From assembly GCF_022760805.1 (NCBI RefSeq), contig NZ_JAIVFL010000001.1, positions 1,302,001 through 1,366,000 of the forward strand: a DNA stretch of 64,000 bases. The letters run 5' to 3'. Position numbers and translations under genes: made by a program. The notes under the pieces were generated by a model, which did no database searches, was not told the DNA's origin, and saw only the letters and a program-made list of their open reading frames with translations. This DNA is from Candidatus Mycolicibacterium alkanivorans. GTDB lineage: Bacteria; Actinomycetota; Actinomycetes; Mycobacteriales; Mycobacteriaceae. Every line of letters begins with the position of its first letter. Position 1 is the first letter of the stretch. This document shows positions 1-9,700 of the stretch, piece after piece.

Positions 1-691
1 ACAGCGCCCAGGTCGCATTGTCCTTTTCCTGGCCGTAGATGGTCATGCCTCGCGGTGCTTCGGCGGCAGCCTTGAGGAGCAGTGAGCCGGAACCGCAGGC
101 GGGGTCGTAGACGGTCTGGTCCTGGCGGGTGTTCGGTCCGATACCGACGACCTTGGCGAGGATGCGCGAGACCTCGGCCGGGGTGTAGAACTGGCCCTTG
201 GATTTGCCGGATTCGGTGGCGAAGTGGCGCATCAGGTACTCGTAGGCATCGCCGAGCAGGTCGTCGCCCTCGGCGCGTGAGCCCCGGAAGTCGAGGTCGT
301 TGAAGATTGTGACGAGCTTGGAGAGGCGGTCCTGCATCTCCTTGCCCTTGCCGAGCTTCTCCTCGTCGTTGAAGTCAGCCTGGTCGATGACGTTGCGCAG
401 GTCGTTGGCTTCGGCGAGCTTGGCGATGATCTTGTTGAAGCGGTCGCCGATCTCCTTGTCGCCCTTGGCGGCGAGCATGTCGTCGAACGAGCCACCCGCG
501 GGCACCTCGATGAGGCTGTTGGCATCGGTCTTGGCTTTGTCAGAGACGTACTTCACAAACAGCAGTGTCAGGATGTAGTCCTTGTACTGGCTAGCGTCCA
601 TTCCGCCACGAAGCTGGTCGCAACTTGCCCACAGCGATGAGTAGAGATCCGACTTCTTCAACGCCACCTGGCGTGCTCCTTTACCTGCCAT
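1..691 (-). CDS. hsdM: Type I restriction-modification DNA methyltransferase subunit HsdM, 5' part only
   Basis: The reading frame starts at the ATG at 691 and runs off the left edge, giving about 230 N-terminal residues. The start region (LKKSDLYSSLWASCDQLRGG) and following helices match the HsdM N-terminal domain. Then come the QFYTP signature and the SAM-binding motif I DPACGSG; the catalytic NPPF motif would lie off the window. HsdM methylates adenine with HsdS and supports HsdR restriction; hsdS and hsdR are presumably further left. Only 113 bp separate it from the recombinase-module gene upstream on the same strand, so its native promoter may have been replaced. No defect is visible in the part seen. 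Confidence 0.93.
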   Translation of the reverse strand, partial: MAGKGARQVALKKSDLYSSLWASCDQLRGGMDASQYKDYILTLLFVKYVSDKAKTDANSLIEVPAGGSFDDMLAAKGDKEIGDRFNKIIAKLAEANDLRNVIDQADFNDEEKLGKGKEMQDRLSKLVTIFNDLDFRGSRAEGDDLLGDAYEYLMRHFATESGKSKGQFYTPAEVSRILAKVVGIGPNTRQDQTVYDPACGSGSLLLKAAAEAPRGMTIYGQEKDNATWAL

Positions 692-804
692 TCCTGCCCG
701 TGGACAGGTCTGATGCGTACCCGCCCGGCGACAAGTTTGTCAGCATCCAGACCATTTCTAGGCAAGTCGGGCTACGCGCGCCCCTCAGGCCATCGGACAT
801 GGCG

Positions 805-1218
805 TCATGGGCCGGCTCCGGTTCGAAGCGGTACGACTTTACGCAGGTCCGGATCGCTTGACCGGAATTGCTGGTTCTCCAGCGCCAAGACCTGGATGAT
901 GCGCTCCAGCTGATGGATCGTCGCCGTGAGCGCACTGACCTCGGCGGTGAGCTCTTTCACGCGCTTCTGAGCATCGGTTTTCTCCTCGCGGAGTGCCTGC
1001 AGGATCGGCGGCTCCGGGTTGGTGCTGGCGATGCGGGCGCGGAATTCGTCTTGGAGGTCGGTATGCCGATGCGTGAGGAGCCATCGTTTGACTCGTGCTT
1101 CCTCGGCGAGTGACTTCACGGTGAGCTTGCCGTCGGAATGCAGCGCCTTGCCCTCGATAAGTCGGTCCATCGCGTCGCGGATCGCGCGGCGCACCCGTTC
1201 GTCAGCCTGGTCGGTCAT
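805..1218 (-). CDS. Small coiled-coil partner of the recombinase trio (TnpC/DUF6262-like)
   Basis: The protein has 137 residues, starting MTDQADERVRRAIRDAMDRL. An N-terminal helical, HTH-like portion (TVKSLAEEARVKRWLLTHRH) is followed from about residue 75 by a heptad-rich coiled coil (KRVKELTAEVSALTATIHQLE). This is the architecture of the small third protein of Tn554-like elements (TnpC, DUF6262), thought to assist or orient the recombinases. The ATG at 1218 is preferred to a longer upstream extension inside the 718-aa gene, which reads as low-complexity shadow. The 17-nt overlap with the upstream recombinase indicates translational coupling. The family assignment rests on architecture and context only. 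Confidence 0.7.
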   Translation of the reverse strand: MTDQADERVRRAIRDAMDRLIEGKALHSDGKLTVKSLAEEARVKRWLLTHRHTDLQDEFRARIASTNPEPPILQALREEKTDAQKRVKELTAEVSALTATIHQLERIIQVLALENQQFRSSDPDLRKVVPLRTGAGP

Positions 1219-3358
1219 CACGGCTCCCCGTTGTTTGATGCTCGTCCACGATGGTTTGGAGGGCGGTGATGCGTTGTTCGAGTCGGCCGCGCAGGGGTAT
1301 CGGCGTTGTAGGCGAGGCGATCTCGGCCTCATGCCGCGCGATGGCGTCCTGCATCTGGTTGATGTTCTGGTCGGTTCGAGCGATGTTGCCGCATCCGGGT
1401 TGGCAGTGTGAAACATCAGGTGAGCGGTGCTGGCTTGCCGTGACCTGCCGGTCGGGGTGGCATAGGGCCTTGGCCTGGTCGTAGCAGCAGGTCACGAACT
1501 GTTGCGGGTTGTCGTAGATCCGCAGTTGCGGGTTGGTGCGCAGCGCGGCTGCCTGCTTATTGCTCAAGTAGCGGCCGCGGAATTGCCGATCGAAGAGGTG
1601 GATGGCCTGGGTGTATCGGTCGGCAGCTGGACCGCTCACCTGCTCACCGTTTTCGAGGCGTTGATGTGCGTCTTCGAGGTAGTCGGCTCGGGCGAGGGCT
1701 TCCTCCATCGGGAAGACGTCTCTGAGGCCGCTGGCGACCCGTGATCCGTAGCCATCGGTGGTATAGCCGCGCAAGTGCCCGTACTGCACGCCGAGGGCCA
1801 CTCGGCCGCCTGGCTTGCGGTAGATGAACCAGGCCAGTGTGCGCCTGAACCGCTTGACGGTCACGGCTTCCTCGGGATCGGCAGGGATCACCTCGTGAGG
1901 ACGTTCGAGCCTCACGGCGGCACGATTGCTCCAATCGATCAAGTCCTGGATGCGGTCCCGAACCATGCGGGCGTGCACGGCCTTTCCCGCGTTGACACCG
2001 CAGGGCCATAGCGAGAACGCGTCGATCGGAAACAGAAGTTGGGAAGTGGGGTTCAGTGCTTCCATCACGGCGACGGCTTTCGCCACCGGCGCGATGGCCA
2101 GCCAGGGTTGTTCCCGTTCGACGCCGACGGGTATTGCGTTGCCCGACTTATCAAGTGCACCTTTGAAGGTTCTGCCGTGAAGACGGTAATGGAGTTGCCC
2201 GGTCGCGGGATCGGTGTGGGTTCGGCAGGAGCCACGCTCCAGTGCGCGGCACTCCTCGCCCCGCATCCCGGTCAGGTAGGCGACGACCACGAACGCAGCG
2301 GTCGCCAGGTGGCGGCACAACTCCTCGACTTCGTAGAAGCCGATCGCCGGCGTCCAGTCTTTCCCGTCGATGGAACCTGTGATCGGCATAGGGAGGTGCG
2401 CTTCGTCGCTGGCACTCAGGCCGGCTATCGGCCAGTGCGAATTCATCACCTGTGTCTCTTCGCGGGACAGACCGAGCTGCCAGCCGATGAATCCCTTTGC
2501 CAGAGAGCGCATGTGCGGCCGATTGGGAGCCACCCACCCAGGCACCGTCTGTGAATCCCGACGCCGCTGCTCGACGTAGGCGCGAAACCTTTGATAGGGC
2601 GTCAGGGCCTGAAGACTCGGCGGGACGTCACGGGGTGTGGCTTTCAGCGTCTTTGCGGCAAGGATGTCGTCGCTGAAGTCGGTGACGAAGCGCATCGCCC
2701 ACACCAGTAGGCCGGCCATCGTCTGCGGATGAATAGGGGTTGTCTTGTTCTCGCTCGACCAGTTCGCAGGGCCGAGCACCGAGGTGCGCCCGATATGGCT
2801 GCTCTCCCATGGCGGTCGTGCGAGGCGATCGACTTCGGGAAGGTACGGAGCGTAGAGCCAGGCACGGGTCACGGCGAATAGCACGTTGCCCACGTTCTCC
2901 CGTGAGCCGCGGTGTCGTTTGAGGTGCTCGGCATACTCGTCGTAGACGTCGCCGGTGACCGCGCAGAACTCGTGAATGTCTCTCTCTGCCAGCCACGTCA
3001 TCCACTGCCTCAGGAATCGCGCGAAGGTGCAGACGGTCGCCGGCGCGAGTTGACTGCGCGCTGCCGAGGAGCGTTCCAGATCCTCTAGCGGCGTCGGCTT
3101 GTTGATGCTCGCCCAGATCAATCGCTTGGCCGTGGCGACATAGCGCGGCGGGAAGGTGTCGAAGACGATGCTCAGCGTGCCCGCCACGGTCTGTTTCTGC
3201 ACCAACGTTGTGAGATCCCAGCGATTGTCGCCCACGGTGGAGAGAATTCCTCGCCGCTTTTCAGGCACGCGCTCGATGTCGGCGATGACCGGTTCGGCGT
3301 CGTCAAGTTCGAGGTGACCAGTCTGCTGTGGCCACGGGCTGGCTGCTGCGGTGCTCAC
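1202..3358 (-). CDS. Third recombinase of the trio: large tyrosine recombinase-like protein
   Basis: The protein has 718 residues. A SAM-like N-terminal core-binding region precedes a catalytic domain with the box I arginine in YLTGMRGEECRALE (about residue 375), an RFRRTLAWF segment in the box II position, and YGHLRGYTTDGYGSR supplying the late H-x-x-R and candidate tyrosine. A cysteine/histidine-rich stretch (VTCCYDQ, LCHPD, CQPGCGN) near the C terminus looks metal-binding, and the tail is coiled coil. Its start overlaps the stop of the 606-aa gene by 4 nt (GTGA type), so it belongs to the same operon. It is much longer than ordinary integrases, as expected for the second or third member of such elements. 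Confidence 0.8.
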   Translation of the reverse strand: MSTAAASPWPQQTGHLELDDAEPVIADIERVPEKRRGILSTVGDNRWDLTTLVQKQTVAGTLSIVFDTFPPRYVATAKRLIWASINKPTPLEDLERSSAARSQLAPATVCTFARFLRQWMTWLAERDIHEFCAVTGDVYDEYAEHLKRHRGSRENVGNVLFAVTRAWLYAPYLPEVDRLARPPWESSHIGRTSVLGPANWSSENKTTPIHPQTMAGLLVWAMRFVTDFSDDILAAKTLKATPRDVPPSLQALTPYQRFRAYVEQRRRDSQTVPGWVAPNRPHMRSLAKGFIGWQLGLSREETQVMNSHWPIAGLSASDEAHLPMPITGSIDGKDWTPAIGFYEVEELCRHLATAAFVVVAYLTGMRGEECRALERGSCRTHTDPATGQLHYRLHGRTFKGALDKSGNAIPVGVEREQPWLAIAPVAKAVAVMEALNPTSQLLFPIDAFSLWPCGVNAGKAVHARMVRDRIQDLIDWSNRAAVRLERPHEVIPADPEEAVTVKRFRRTLAWFIYRKPGGRVALGVQYGHLRGYTTDGYGSRVASGLRDVFPMEEALARADYLEDAHQRLENGEQVSGPAADRYTQAIHLFDRQFRGRYLSNKQAAALRTNPQLRIYDNPQQFVTCCYDQAKALCHPDRQVTASQHRSPDVSHCQPGCGNIARTDQNINQMQDAIARHEAEIASPTTPIPLRGRLEQRITALQTIVDEHQTTGSRDDRPG

Positions 3359-5175
3359 GCGTCGAGTTTCCTTCCGATGAGCGCTGTGACGATGTCGCGG
3401 TCAGTGTCGGTGACGTGGCGGCGGGCATCGCCGATCTCGGCGTTGGTTGCGTGCTGTTCGAGAATCGCTTGTAGACGCGCGTAGTGGTCTCGGTAGTTCG
3501 TCTCCCACCGGGCTGGGGACACGAGCGTGGCGACATTGTCGAGGGCATCTAGCAGCGTGGCCAGGCGCGGCAGATGCTCGGGAGTGATGACTGCGTTCGT
3601 GCAGGTAAAGCAGGCGAAGAATGAGGCCGGGCAGGGTTCGCCGGCGTGGGCGGCGAACGGGCTGTTCAAGAAGTCGGTGCACGCGGTGGTGGCGGTGTCG
3701 AGGCTTCCGGCGAGCAGTAGCTTCAGTGTCGGCACCGGGATACCCAGCTGTGTCGCGGCGGTTTCCGGGTCGGTGCGTGCGGCGGTCACTTCAGCAGCAT
3801 TCAGCGAGCGGATCGTGACCGTGGCTTTGGCATGAGCCACTGCATCGGCTTGTCCGTCAATGATGGTGTCGGCGGCCCCTTCGGCGGTGGCCGGGTCTGG
3901 GGTTCGATAGATGTCTTCGCTGACGGATTCGCTGTTTTGCCGGGCATGTTGGTTCAACACCTGCTCGGACAATCGCAGCCGTCGCAGACTCACCCGCAAG
4001 GGTGTCCCGTCGTCTGCCAACAGGCCGGCATCGGCCATGTAGTGATCGCCGATGCCCGCGGTCAACCATTCCTGCCGGAACGGGCCATCGTCGGTGAGGT
4101 TCTTGTGCCGGTGGGCGATGAGTAACTTCTCCGACGGGGTTCCGAGCTCTGCCAGTGCGGTGCGGCATGGCTCGGTCAAGCGGACGGCATTCTCCCATAG
4201 CTTTCCGGCCTCGCCAGCGAGGATTTCTGCGCTGTAGCGCTTGGTTCCTCTTCTCGGTTTGTCGGTGTTGACGGTGTATACAGAGTCTTCACCGGCACCG
4301 TCGGATGCTCTGAACGAGGTGACCGTGAGGTTGTCCATGACGGAGAGGTTGAATCCTCTTTCGCACACGAGAAGGACCATCAAGCAATAGATTTCCCGTA
4401 TCGACGGGAACAGCGCCTGCGCCGGATTCGACACGCCAGTCAGATCGAAGCCGCCCTTGAGGACCACCCGGTTCGCGAGGTACTGCGAGGGAAGCATCCC
4501 ATTTCGCGACAGATATTCCAAGAGCGATCCGGTGCTCCACCGCTCCCCGCCGACATTGAACGTGATTCCGTCACCGACATCACCAACCTCGCGGTACCGG
4601 TGCAGCCTCTCGGTGTTGGTCCGCATTCTGCGGAGCGCTCGACGTACCTCACCCTTGGCCGCACTGCGGATCCGCCCGAACTCGTCGCGACTGTAGGAAT
4701 CATTCTCCGGCAAGCGTTTCCGAGGCTTCACGGCCTTCGCTCGCATCGCCTTTCGTGTGGTTTCGGGGAGTCGCGGCGACTCCGACAGCACGGTCCGCAT
4801 GAGGTTCACTTGCCCCGGCCAACGGGCCTGGCTTTCCTTGACAGTCCGCCACGCCCACCACACCTCGGGACCGAAGTCGGTGATCGAGTGAACCTCGGGG
4901 AACTCTGTGCCCAGATAGGCAATCAGTTGTCGTACGGCACTCACCGCCGCATCGACGGTCGCCAGTGTGTGCCAACGGCCACCGGATTGGGAACCGTTCG
5001 CCAGCGCGGTAACGAGGTCGTCGATCAGTTCAACGGGCCCGTCGACGTCATCGAATGAGAATGTCCTCGTGCGTCCCGCCTCGTCGGTGAAGCAGAGCCG
5101 CCGAAGCTCAGGGTCTGCCAGGGCGGGCCGGGCGTACTTGCCCGCCGGGAGTGCCGCTGTTCTACGCGAGGCCAC
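3355..5175 (-). CDS. Second recombinase of the trio: divergent tyrosine recombinase-like protein
   Basis: The protein has 606 residues. Its middle resembles a degenerate tyrosine recombinase: a box I-like CERGFNLSVMDNLT and a box II-like VSLRRLRLSEQ, where the usual H-x-L-R histidine is not evident. A C-terminal Cys cluster (CPASFFACFTC) resembles a zinc site. It starts 3 nt after the stop of the 501-aa recombinase and ends overlapping the 718-aa gene. The weak catalytic signature suggests a structural or DNA-binding role within a multi-protein recombination complex rather than strand cleavage. That role is inference. Confidence 0.7.
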   Translation of the reverse strand: MASRRTAALPAGKYARPALADPELRRLCFTDEAGRTRTFSFDDVDGPVELIDDLVTALANGSQSGGRWHTLATVDAAVSAVRQLIAYLGTEFPEVHSITDFGPEVWWAWRTVKESQARWPGQVNLMRTVLSESPRLPETTRKAMRAKAVKPRKRLPENDSYSRDEFGRIRSAAKGEVRRALRRMRTNTERLHRYREVGDVGDGITFNVGGERWSTGSLLEYLSRNGMLPSQYLANRVVLKGGFDLTGVSNPAQALFPSIREIYCLMVLLVCERGFNLSVMDNLTVTSFRASDGAGEDSVYTVNTDKPRRGTKRYSAEILAGEAGKLWENAVRLTEPCRTALAELGTPSEKLLIAHRHKNLTDDGPFRQEWLTAGIGDHYMADAGLLADDGTPLRVSLRRLRLSEQVLNQHARQNSESVSEDIYRTPDPATAEGAADTIIDGQADAVAHAKATVTIRSLNAAEVTAARTDPETAATQLGIPVPTLKLLLAGSLDTATTACTDFLNSPFAAHAGEPCPASFFACFTCTNAVITPEHLPRLATLLDALDNVATLVSPARWETNYRDHYARLQAILEQHATNAEIGDARRHVTDTDRDIVTALIGRKLDA

Positions 5176-5178
5176 CGC

Positions 5179-6684
5179 TCATTGCTCCTCGGCGTCAACA
5201 ATTCCGGGAGCCGCCGCTGCGATGTTCGTGATGAAATCGGCGATCGAGGCATCCTCGGCCACGTCGTCATTGAGGAACAGGTCCACCTGCAGGCCCGACA
5301 CCGGTTCGAGATAGCAGTTGCGAGTGGTTTCCACGTTCACGTGGCCCAGTAGCGTTTGAACCAAAACCCAAGGGTCACCGAAGATGTGGCGATACTCGCG
5401 CCGCTCGGCAGGGGTGATGCCCATCTTGCGTTCGTGTGCGTAGATCAACGTGACCAACATCCTCAGGGCGAACGAGTGGCGTAGCATATGCGGGTGACAA
5501 TGGATGTCTACCCCAAGGGTCTGACACCGCATATTGGCCGTGGTGAAGATCGCTTCCCAGGTGCGGTAGGGCATCGGCAGACCGGCTTCGGACAGCCACA
5601 CCATCCAGGGTTCAAGCCCGCGATCAGTGGTGATGTAGAAGTTGAGCCGATCATTCGCGTCGAGACTGTCCAGCGGTACCGTCCCCTTGCTGCCGTCCCG
5701 GTCGGTGAAGTGGACGCGGCGGTGATGGTCCACCGTGTCGACGATCTTGATGTCGGTCAGCGCGTCATAGCGCCCCTCAGATCGGGCCCGGTGAACCGCT
5801 GCCGCGCGGGTTGAAATGACGTAGTTGTCAATGCTTTTCAATGCTGCGGCACTGATCCAGAAATCACGGCCGCGACCCTTCGCCACGGCTTGACCGACTC
5901 GGGCCTTGGCGTAACGCACGTCGCTGTCGGCGTTGGGGATTTCTCCCAGGACCAGCGTTCCGGCCTCACGCAGTCGCAGTCCGCTCGACCACAGTGCTTC
6001 GGCGAACGCCAGGTTGCGGCCGTCGTTGCGTCCTCGCCAAATCGCATCCCGGCGCCCGTCGCTGCGGTAGCCGCCGAGGCCCACGTCGCGCCAGCGCTTG
6101 AAGGCCCGAGGCGTCAGCCACTTCAATTGGACCGAGCGGACAGCACTCGGTTGCAACCGCGTGGAGCCTGAGTCCCCAGCCGAGCTGGGTTTGTGCAGGG
6201 CGACAGGAGAAACAGCCACGTTGCCGCGCCACTGTTGCCAGTCGTAGAACTTCTTGATCGCAGCCAAATCCCGTGAAAACGTGGCCGCACCAACTCGATC
6301 CGGGTTCTGCTGGTCGCGTCGCCGCCAGAACTCATAGTCGGCGAGATGCTCGAATGTGGCAGCCCTCCAGTCGATGTCTTGAACGGAGAGGAAGGAGAGA
6401 AACAGCTGGATGTCCGGGGCATAGGACTCCTGCGAGCCGGCCGCCAACGATTGGAACGCCGCCGACCGGAAGAACTCCAGAACCTCAACGTCCGGCCGGC
6501 CATCGGCCATCAGGAGAAACGGCTGCCCGGGACGTATTCCGAGCGCAGCCTCACGCTCGGCTAGATCCGGGAAGTCTGCAAGGACATCGGACCTCGCGGT
6601 GTGCGACCGGCTAGGCTGCCGCGCCCAACACAGCCTCCAGCGGGAGCCGTCGTCGTGTTGTTCCACAGCAACAGAACCTGCCAC
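5179..6684 (-). CDS. First recombinase of the trio: catalytically complete tyrosine site-specific recombinase
   Basis: The protein has 501 residues with a GTG start at 6684. The core-binding domain is at about 70-165. The catalytic domain carries box I arginine in SSGLRLREAG (R237/R239), a lysine near 269, HPHMLRHSF (H399-x-x-R402), LLGH (H448) and the nucleophile Y458 in TTRNCYLE. All catalytic residues are therefore present, making this the likely strand-cleaving enzyme of the element. The start lies about 20 bp inside the presumed right end of the element. An upstream gene fragment ending in NPPF in another frame shows that the ribosome would have to restart here. Confidence 0.88.
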   Translation of the reverse strand: MAGSVAVEQHDDGSRWRLCWARQPSRSHTARSDVLADFPDLAEREAALGIRPGQPFLLMADGRPDVEVLEFFRSAAFQSLAAGSQESYAPDIQLFLSFLSVQDIDWRAATFEHLADYEFWRRRDQQNPDRVGAATFSRDLAAIKKFYDWQQWRGNVAVSPVALHKPSSAGDSGSTRLQPSAVRSVQLKWLTPRAFKRWRDVGLGGYRSDGRRDAIWRGRNDGRNLAFAEALWSSGLRLREAGTLVLGEIPNADSDVRYAKARVGQAVAKGRGRDFWISAAALKSIDNYVISTRAAAVHRARSEGRYDALTDIKIVDTVDHHRRVHFTDRDGSKGTVPLDSLDANDRLNFYITTDRGLEPWMVWLSEAGLPMPYRTWEAIFTTANMRCQTLGVDIHCHPHMLRHSFALRMLVTLIYAHERKMGITPAERREYRHIFGDPWVLVQTLLGHVNVETTRNCYLEPVSGLQVDLFLNDDVAEDASIADFITNIAAAAPGIVDAEEQ

Positions 6685-6703
6685 AACACACCGACATTCT
6701 ACG

Positions 6704-6745
6704 GAAGGGCGGGTTGCCGATGACGACGTCGAACTTCTTGCTCAT
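6704..6745 (-). pseudogene. 5' stub of a DNA adenine methyltransferase cut after its NPPF catalytic motif
   Basis: An ATG at 6745, one base after the stop of the upstream helicase gene, begins MSKKFDVVIGNPPF. This is the canonical start of Eco57I-type methyltransferase halves that carry motif IV (NPPY/F). The next codons (RRMSVCCGRFCCC) bear no resemblance to the family, and the sequence passes into the recombinase-trio element. The rest of the gene (normally several hundred residues with the target-recognition domain) is not found in the window. I conclude that an insertion or associated deletion truncated it right at the catalytic motif. Confidence 0.75.
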
Positions 6746-6746
6746 G

Positions 6747-9700
6747 TCAGTTGCCTCCCGTCAGCATGTCGTCGACCGTCTTCTGCCGTTCCGCCTTGCT
6801 CATCCGGGCCAGGTCTCCGATCCTGAAGTGACCGGACTCCTCGATCCACGCCTTTCGTTCCGACACTCCGCCGGAGACGGCCTCGATGGTGATGCGATGC
6901 AGGATCGCGTTGTGACTCATCTCGAAGATCTGAGAAGTCAGGATGTGCCGTAGCCTGACATCCTGATCCGGGAAGACACTGGCAAGGCCGGTGTCCAGGC
7001 GCCGCACGAGCTCCATCAAGAACAGCCCGGCCGTGGAGAACAGGTCCGCGAAAGTCTTTGTGGGGTCGGTAAAAACGTCCGGGTCCTCAGTCTCGAGGGT
7101 GTCGACCATCATCTTCACGACTGGCGACGGGGTGAAGACAAGCGACGTCTTCTGCTGCGGGATGTAGGCGAAGATGTCCTCGGTCTGCGCATCGTCAAAG
7201 TAGTCCGCAAGAGCCGCCTTCTTGTCCAGGAACTCGCGGATGGCCTCATCAAAGACGGCTTCGTCGAACAACCCCGGGATCATCGCTACAACGCCGTTCT
7301 CGTCGGTTACTTCCTGACCGTCGCGTAAGAGGCGAAACTCGGCTTCGGTGATCCCTGTGATCTCCTCGAACACGTCATCGGGGGTGTAGTCGTCGAAGTT
7401 TGAGAGCCGGATACCAACGTCGCCATATGCCATGAGAAACATTGGAATCGTTCGCGCGAAGCCTCGTAGGTGCGACCGTGCGTCCTCCATCGCCTGATTT
7501 GCGCGCTTTTGCTCCTTCCTTGTCTCCTCGCGCGTAACCACCTCTGGCACAATCGATTCCATCGTTCCGTCGACGATGTCGAGGATGCCCTTCTTGAACG
7601 CTTCGTCCTTCTCAGCCTTCTTGGCCTCAACGGCCTGGGCCTCAGCCTCGGTGGCCGCGTTTTTCAGTTCGTTATCGAGGTGCTTGCTGGCGATGTTGTA
7701 TTCGGTGTAGGCGCGCTCAACTTGGTCCTTCACGGATTGTTCGGTCCGCTTCTCATCGCGCTCGACCTCCTTGGCCGTGAGCCCGTATGTTTCCTTCAAC
7801 TCCTGACGCTTCTCGCGGCTCTGCTCAATGACCGACTTCGCGATCTGACTCGCTGCCGTGTACGCGGGTGTATCGGGTTCGACAGTCGCGATGTCCTCGG
7901 AGCTATATACGGGTTTACCGAGCTCGGCGACTTTGGAATTGATGACTGTCTCTACGTCGACCTGGACGTTCCCGTTTGGGTCGGTGACGGGCGGTGGGTG
8001 GGGGATCTCGATGCCTTGCCCGGTGGAGACCTTGCCTTGCTTGGCGGAGGGCAATTTGTCGAGGATCTTCGTGACGTGTTCGGAGTAGCGGAAGATCCCG
8101 GCGACATTCGCGAACAGCAGGTTCGATAGGAACCCGCGTCGTACGACCTCGCGGGCTTTGAAGACTTGCGGGAAGGTCAGTACCTGGGAGGCGTCCAGTT
8201 CGATCATCCGACCCGCGGAGTCTTCTCCCAGCACGGGGAAGAAGTTGAGCAGCCGGCGGATGTTCTGCTGCCGAACGACCAGGTCGCCTGAGGGATTCGG
8301 GTTCAAGTTATTCGCGAAAGCGTCGAAAATCGTGAGTGTGCGCTCCGGTGCGAAGTCAAATATGTAGGCGTTCTGCTTCTGGAACACCTGCCCGGCACGC
8401 TCGAAGGTGCAGGGGTTTTGCGCCCGGAACGCCGCTTGCATATACGCAGCCGGCGACGAGAGGTTGGAGAGCATTATCACCGCTGTCCATTCGGGCACCG
8501 TGACACCGGTGGTCAGCTGGCCGACTGACAGGGTGATGGTCTTGCCACCAGTCTTCTCTGCATCGCCGATCGCCTTTCGGACCTTCTCCAGCGACTTGCC
8601 TACGGCGACCGGGTCATTGTCGTCGTAGGAGCGCCCGTCACCTGCAGCCAGGATGACGGTGTAGTCCTTGAAGACCTCGTGATTCTTCAGCAACCGCTGC
8701 AGCGCCTTGGCTGACGCGACGCGGTTGAGCAGCCAGAAGGAGTGACGGATCTCCTCTCGGAGTGCGGGCGTTGAGAACGGGTATTTGTCGTTGGTGGTCA
8801 TGCAGTTGAGGAACTTGATCACATCGGTTTCGTGCTCGAAAAACCCGGTCTCCTTTGTCGCGAAGAACTCGTTGAGATCGAAAGCGAAGTCGATGTTGGC
8901 CTCGTCTTCATCGATGGCGACGCCCTCGGATAGGCGGTCGGTAATCATCCGGGAGATCTGGTAGGTCAGCAGGTTGAGCGTCGGCAGTGCCGCGTAGGGA
9001 TTCTCCCGAGCGTCGTCTTCCCACTGATGGCGGGCAACCTGTTCGTCCTCGTAGGTCCAGTTGAAAATCTGGTCTGGGCCGAACCTGCCCGACGCCAGCG
9101 CCTTGAATGGCGTGCCCGACAGGTGCAGCGTCCGCTGCCGCTTGATCTGATCGAACGCGACGTCCGTCTTGGTGGTGACGATGCCTTCGTGGGCCTCGTC
9201 GATTACCAGCAGGTCCCAGTCGACCTGAGCGATGTGTTGGAGCTTGTCATAGGAGCCGCCGAAGTACTGCGAACCCTTCAGGTCTTGCAGTGAAATGAAC
9301 TCGACGATGCGCGGATGATCATCCTGATGGTTGGCGGAGTAAGCGCGCCACTGCTCGCGCGTCATTGGAGAACGACCGGCCAGGGAAGGTGACTCGGACA
9401 CAAATCGAAAGGTGGTCTGGTGGGCGATAAAGCGCGCGAAGTCGTCGTACCAGGAGTTCGCGATCGCCGGGCGGTTGGTGACGATCAGCACCGTGCGGAC
9501 GTCCAGGGTCCGCATCAGCTCGTAGGCCGTCAGCGTCTTGCCGAACCGGGGTTTGGCGTTCCACAGCACCTCGGCCTTCCCTTCCTGGAAGGCGTCGACG
9601 GCCTGATCCACGGCCGCCTGCTGCTCGGGACGAAGGACGTAGTCGTCCTCCACGCTGTCGCTTCGAAATTGGGTGAAGTCCTGGCCTGCGAAGTCGTTGA

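Larger units (their letters stand above)
700..6703 (-). mobile_element. Recombinase-trio element (three tyrosine recombinases plus coiled-coil partner)
   Basis: Four tightly overlapping leftward genes (501, 606, 718 and 137 aa) form one transcription unit. The organisation resembles Tn554-type tnpA-tnpB-tnpC and RIT-like recombinase trios, although these proteins are larger than classical RIT members. The right end is placed at about 6,703 because a methyltransferase reading frame is abruptly cut there, immediately after its NPPF motif. The left end lies somewhere between the 137-aa gene stop (805) and the hsdM start (691). I see no convincing terminal inverted repeats or target duplication, which is usual for tyrosine-recombinase elements. 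Exact ends are inferred. Confidence 0.6.

Noticed and set aside
692..804. An 8-bp ACCCGCCC match between the two presumed ends of the recombinase element
   Set aside because: It occurs at about 718 and, in reverse complement, at 6,707, but in GC-rich DNA such a short match is expected by chance; not enough to define a core site.
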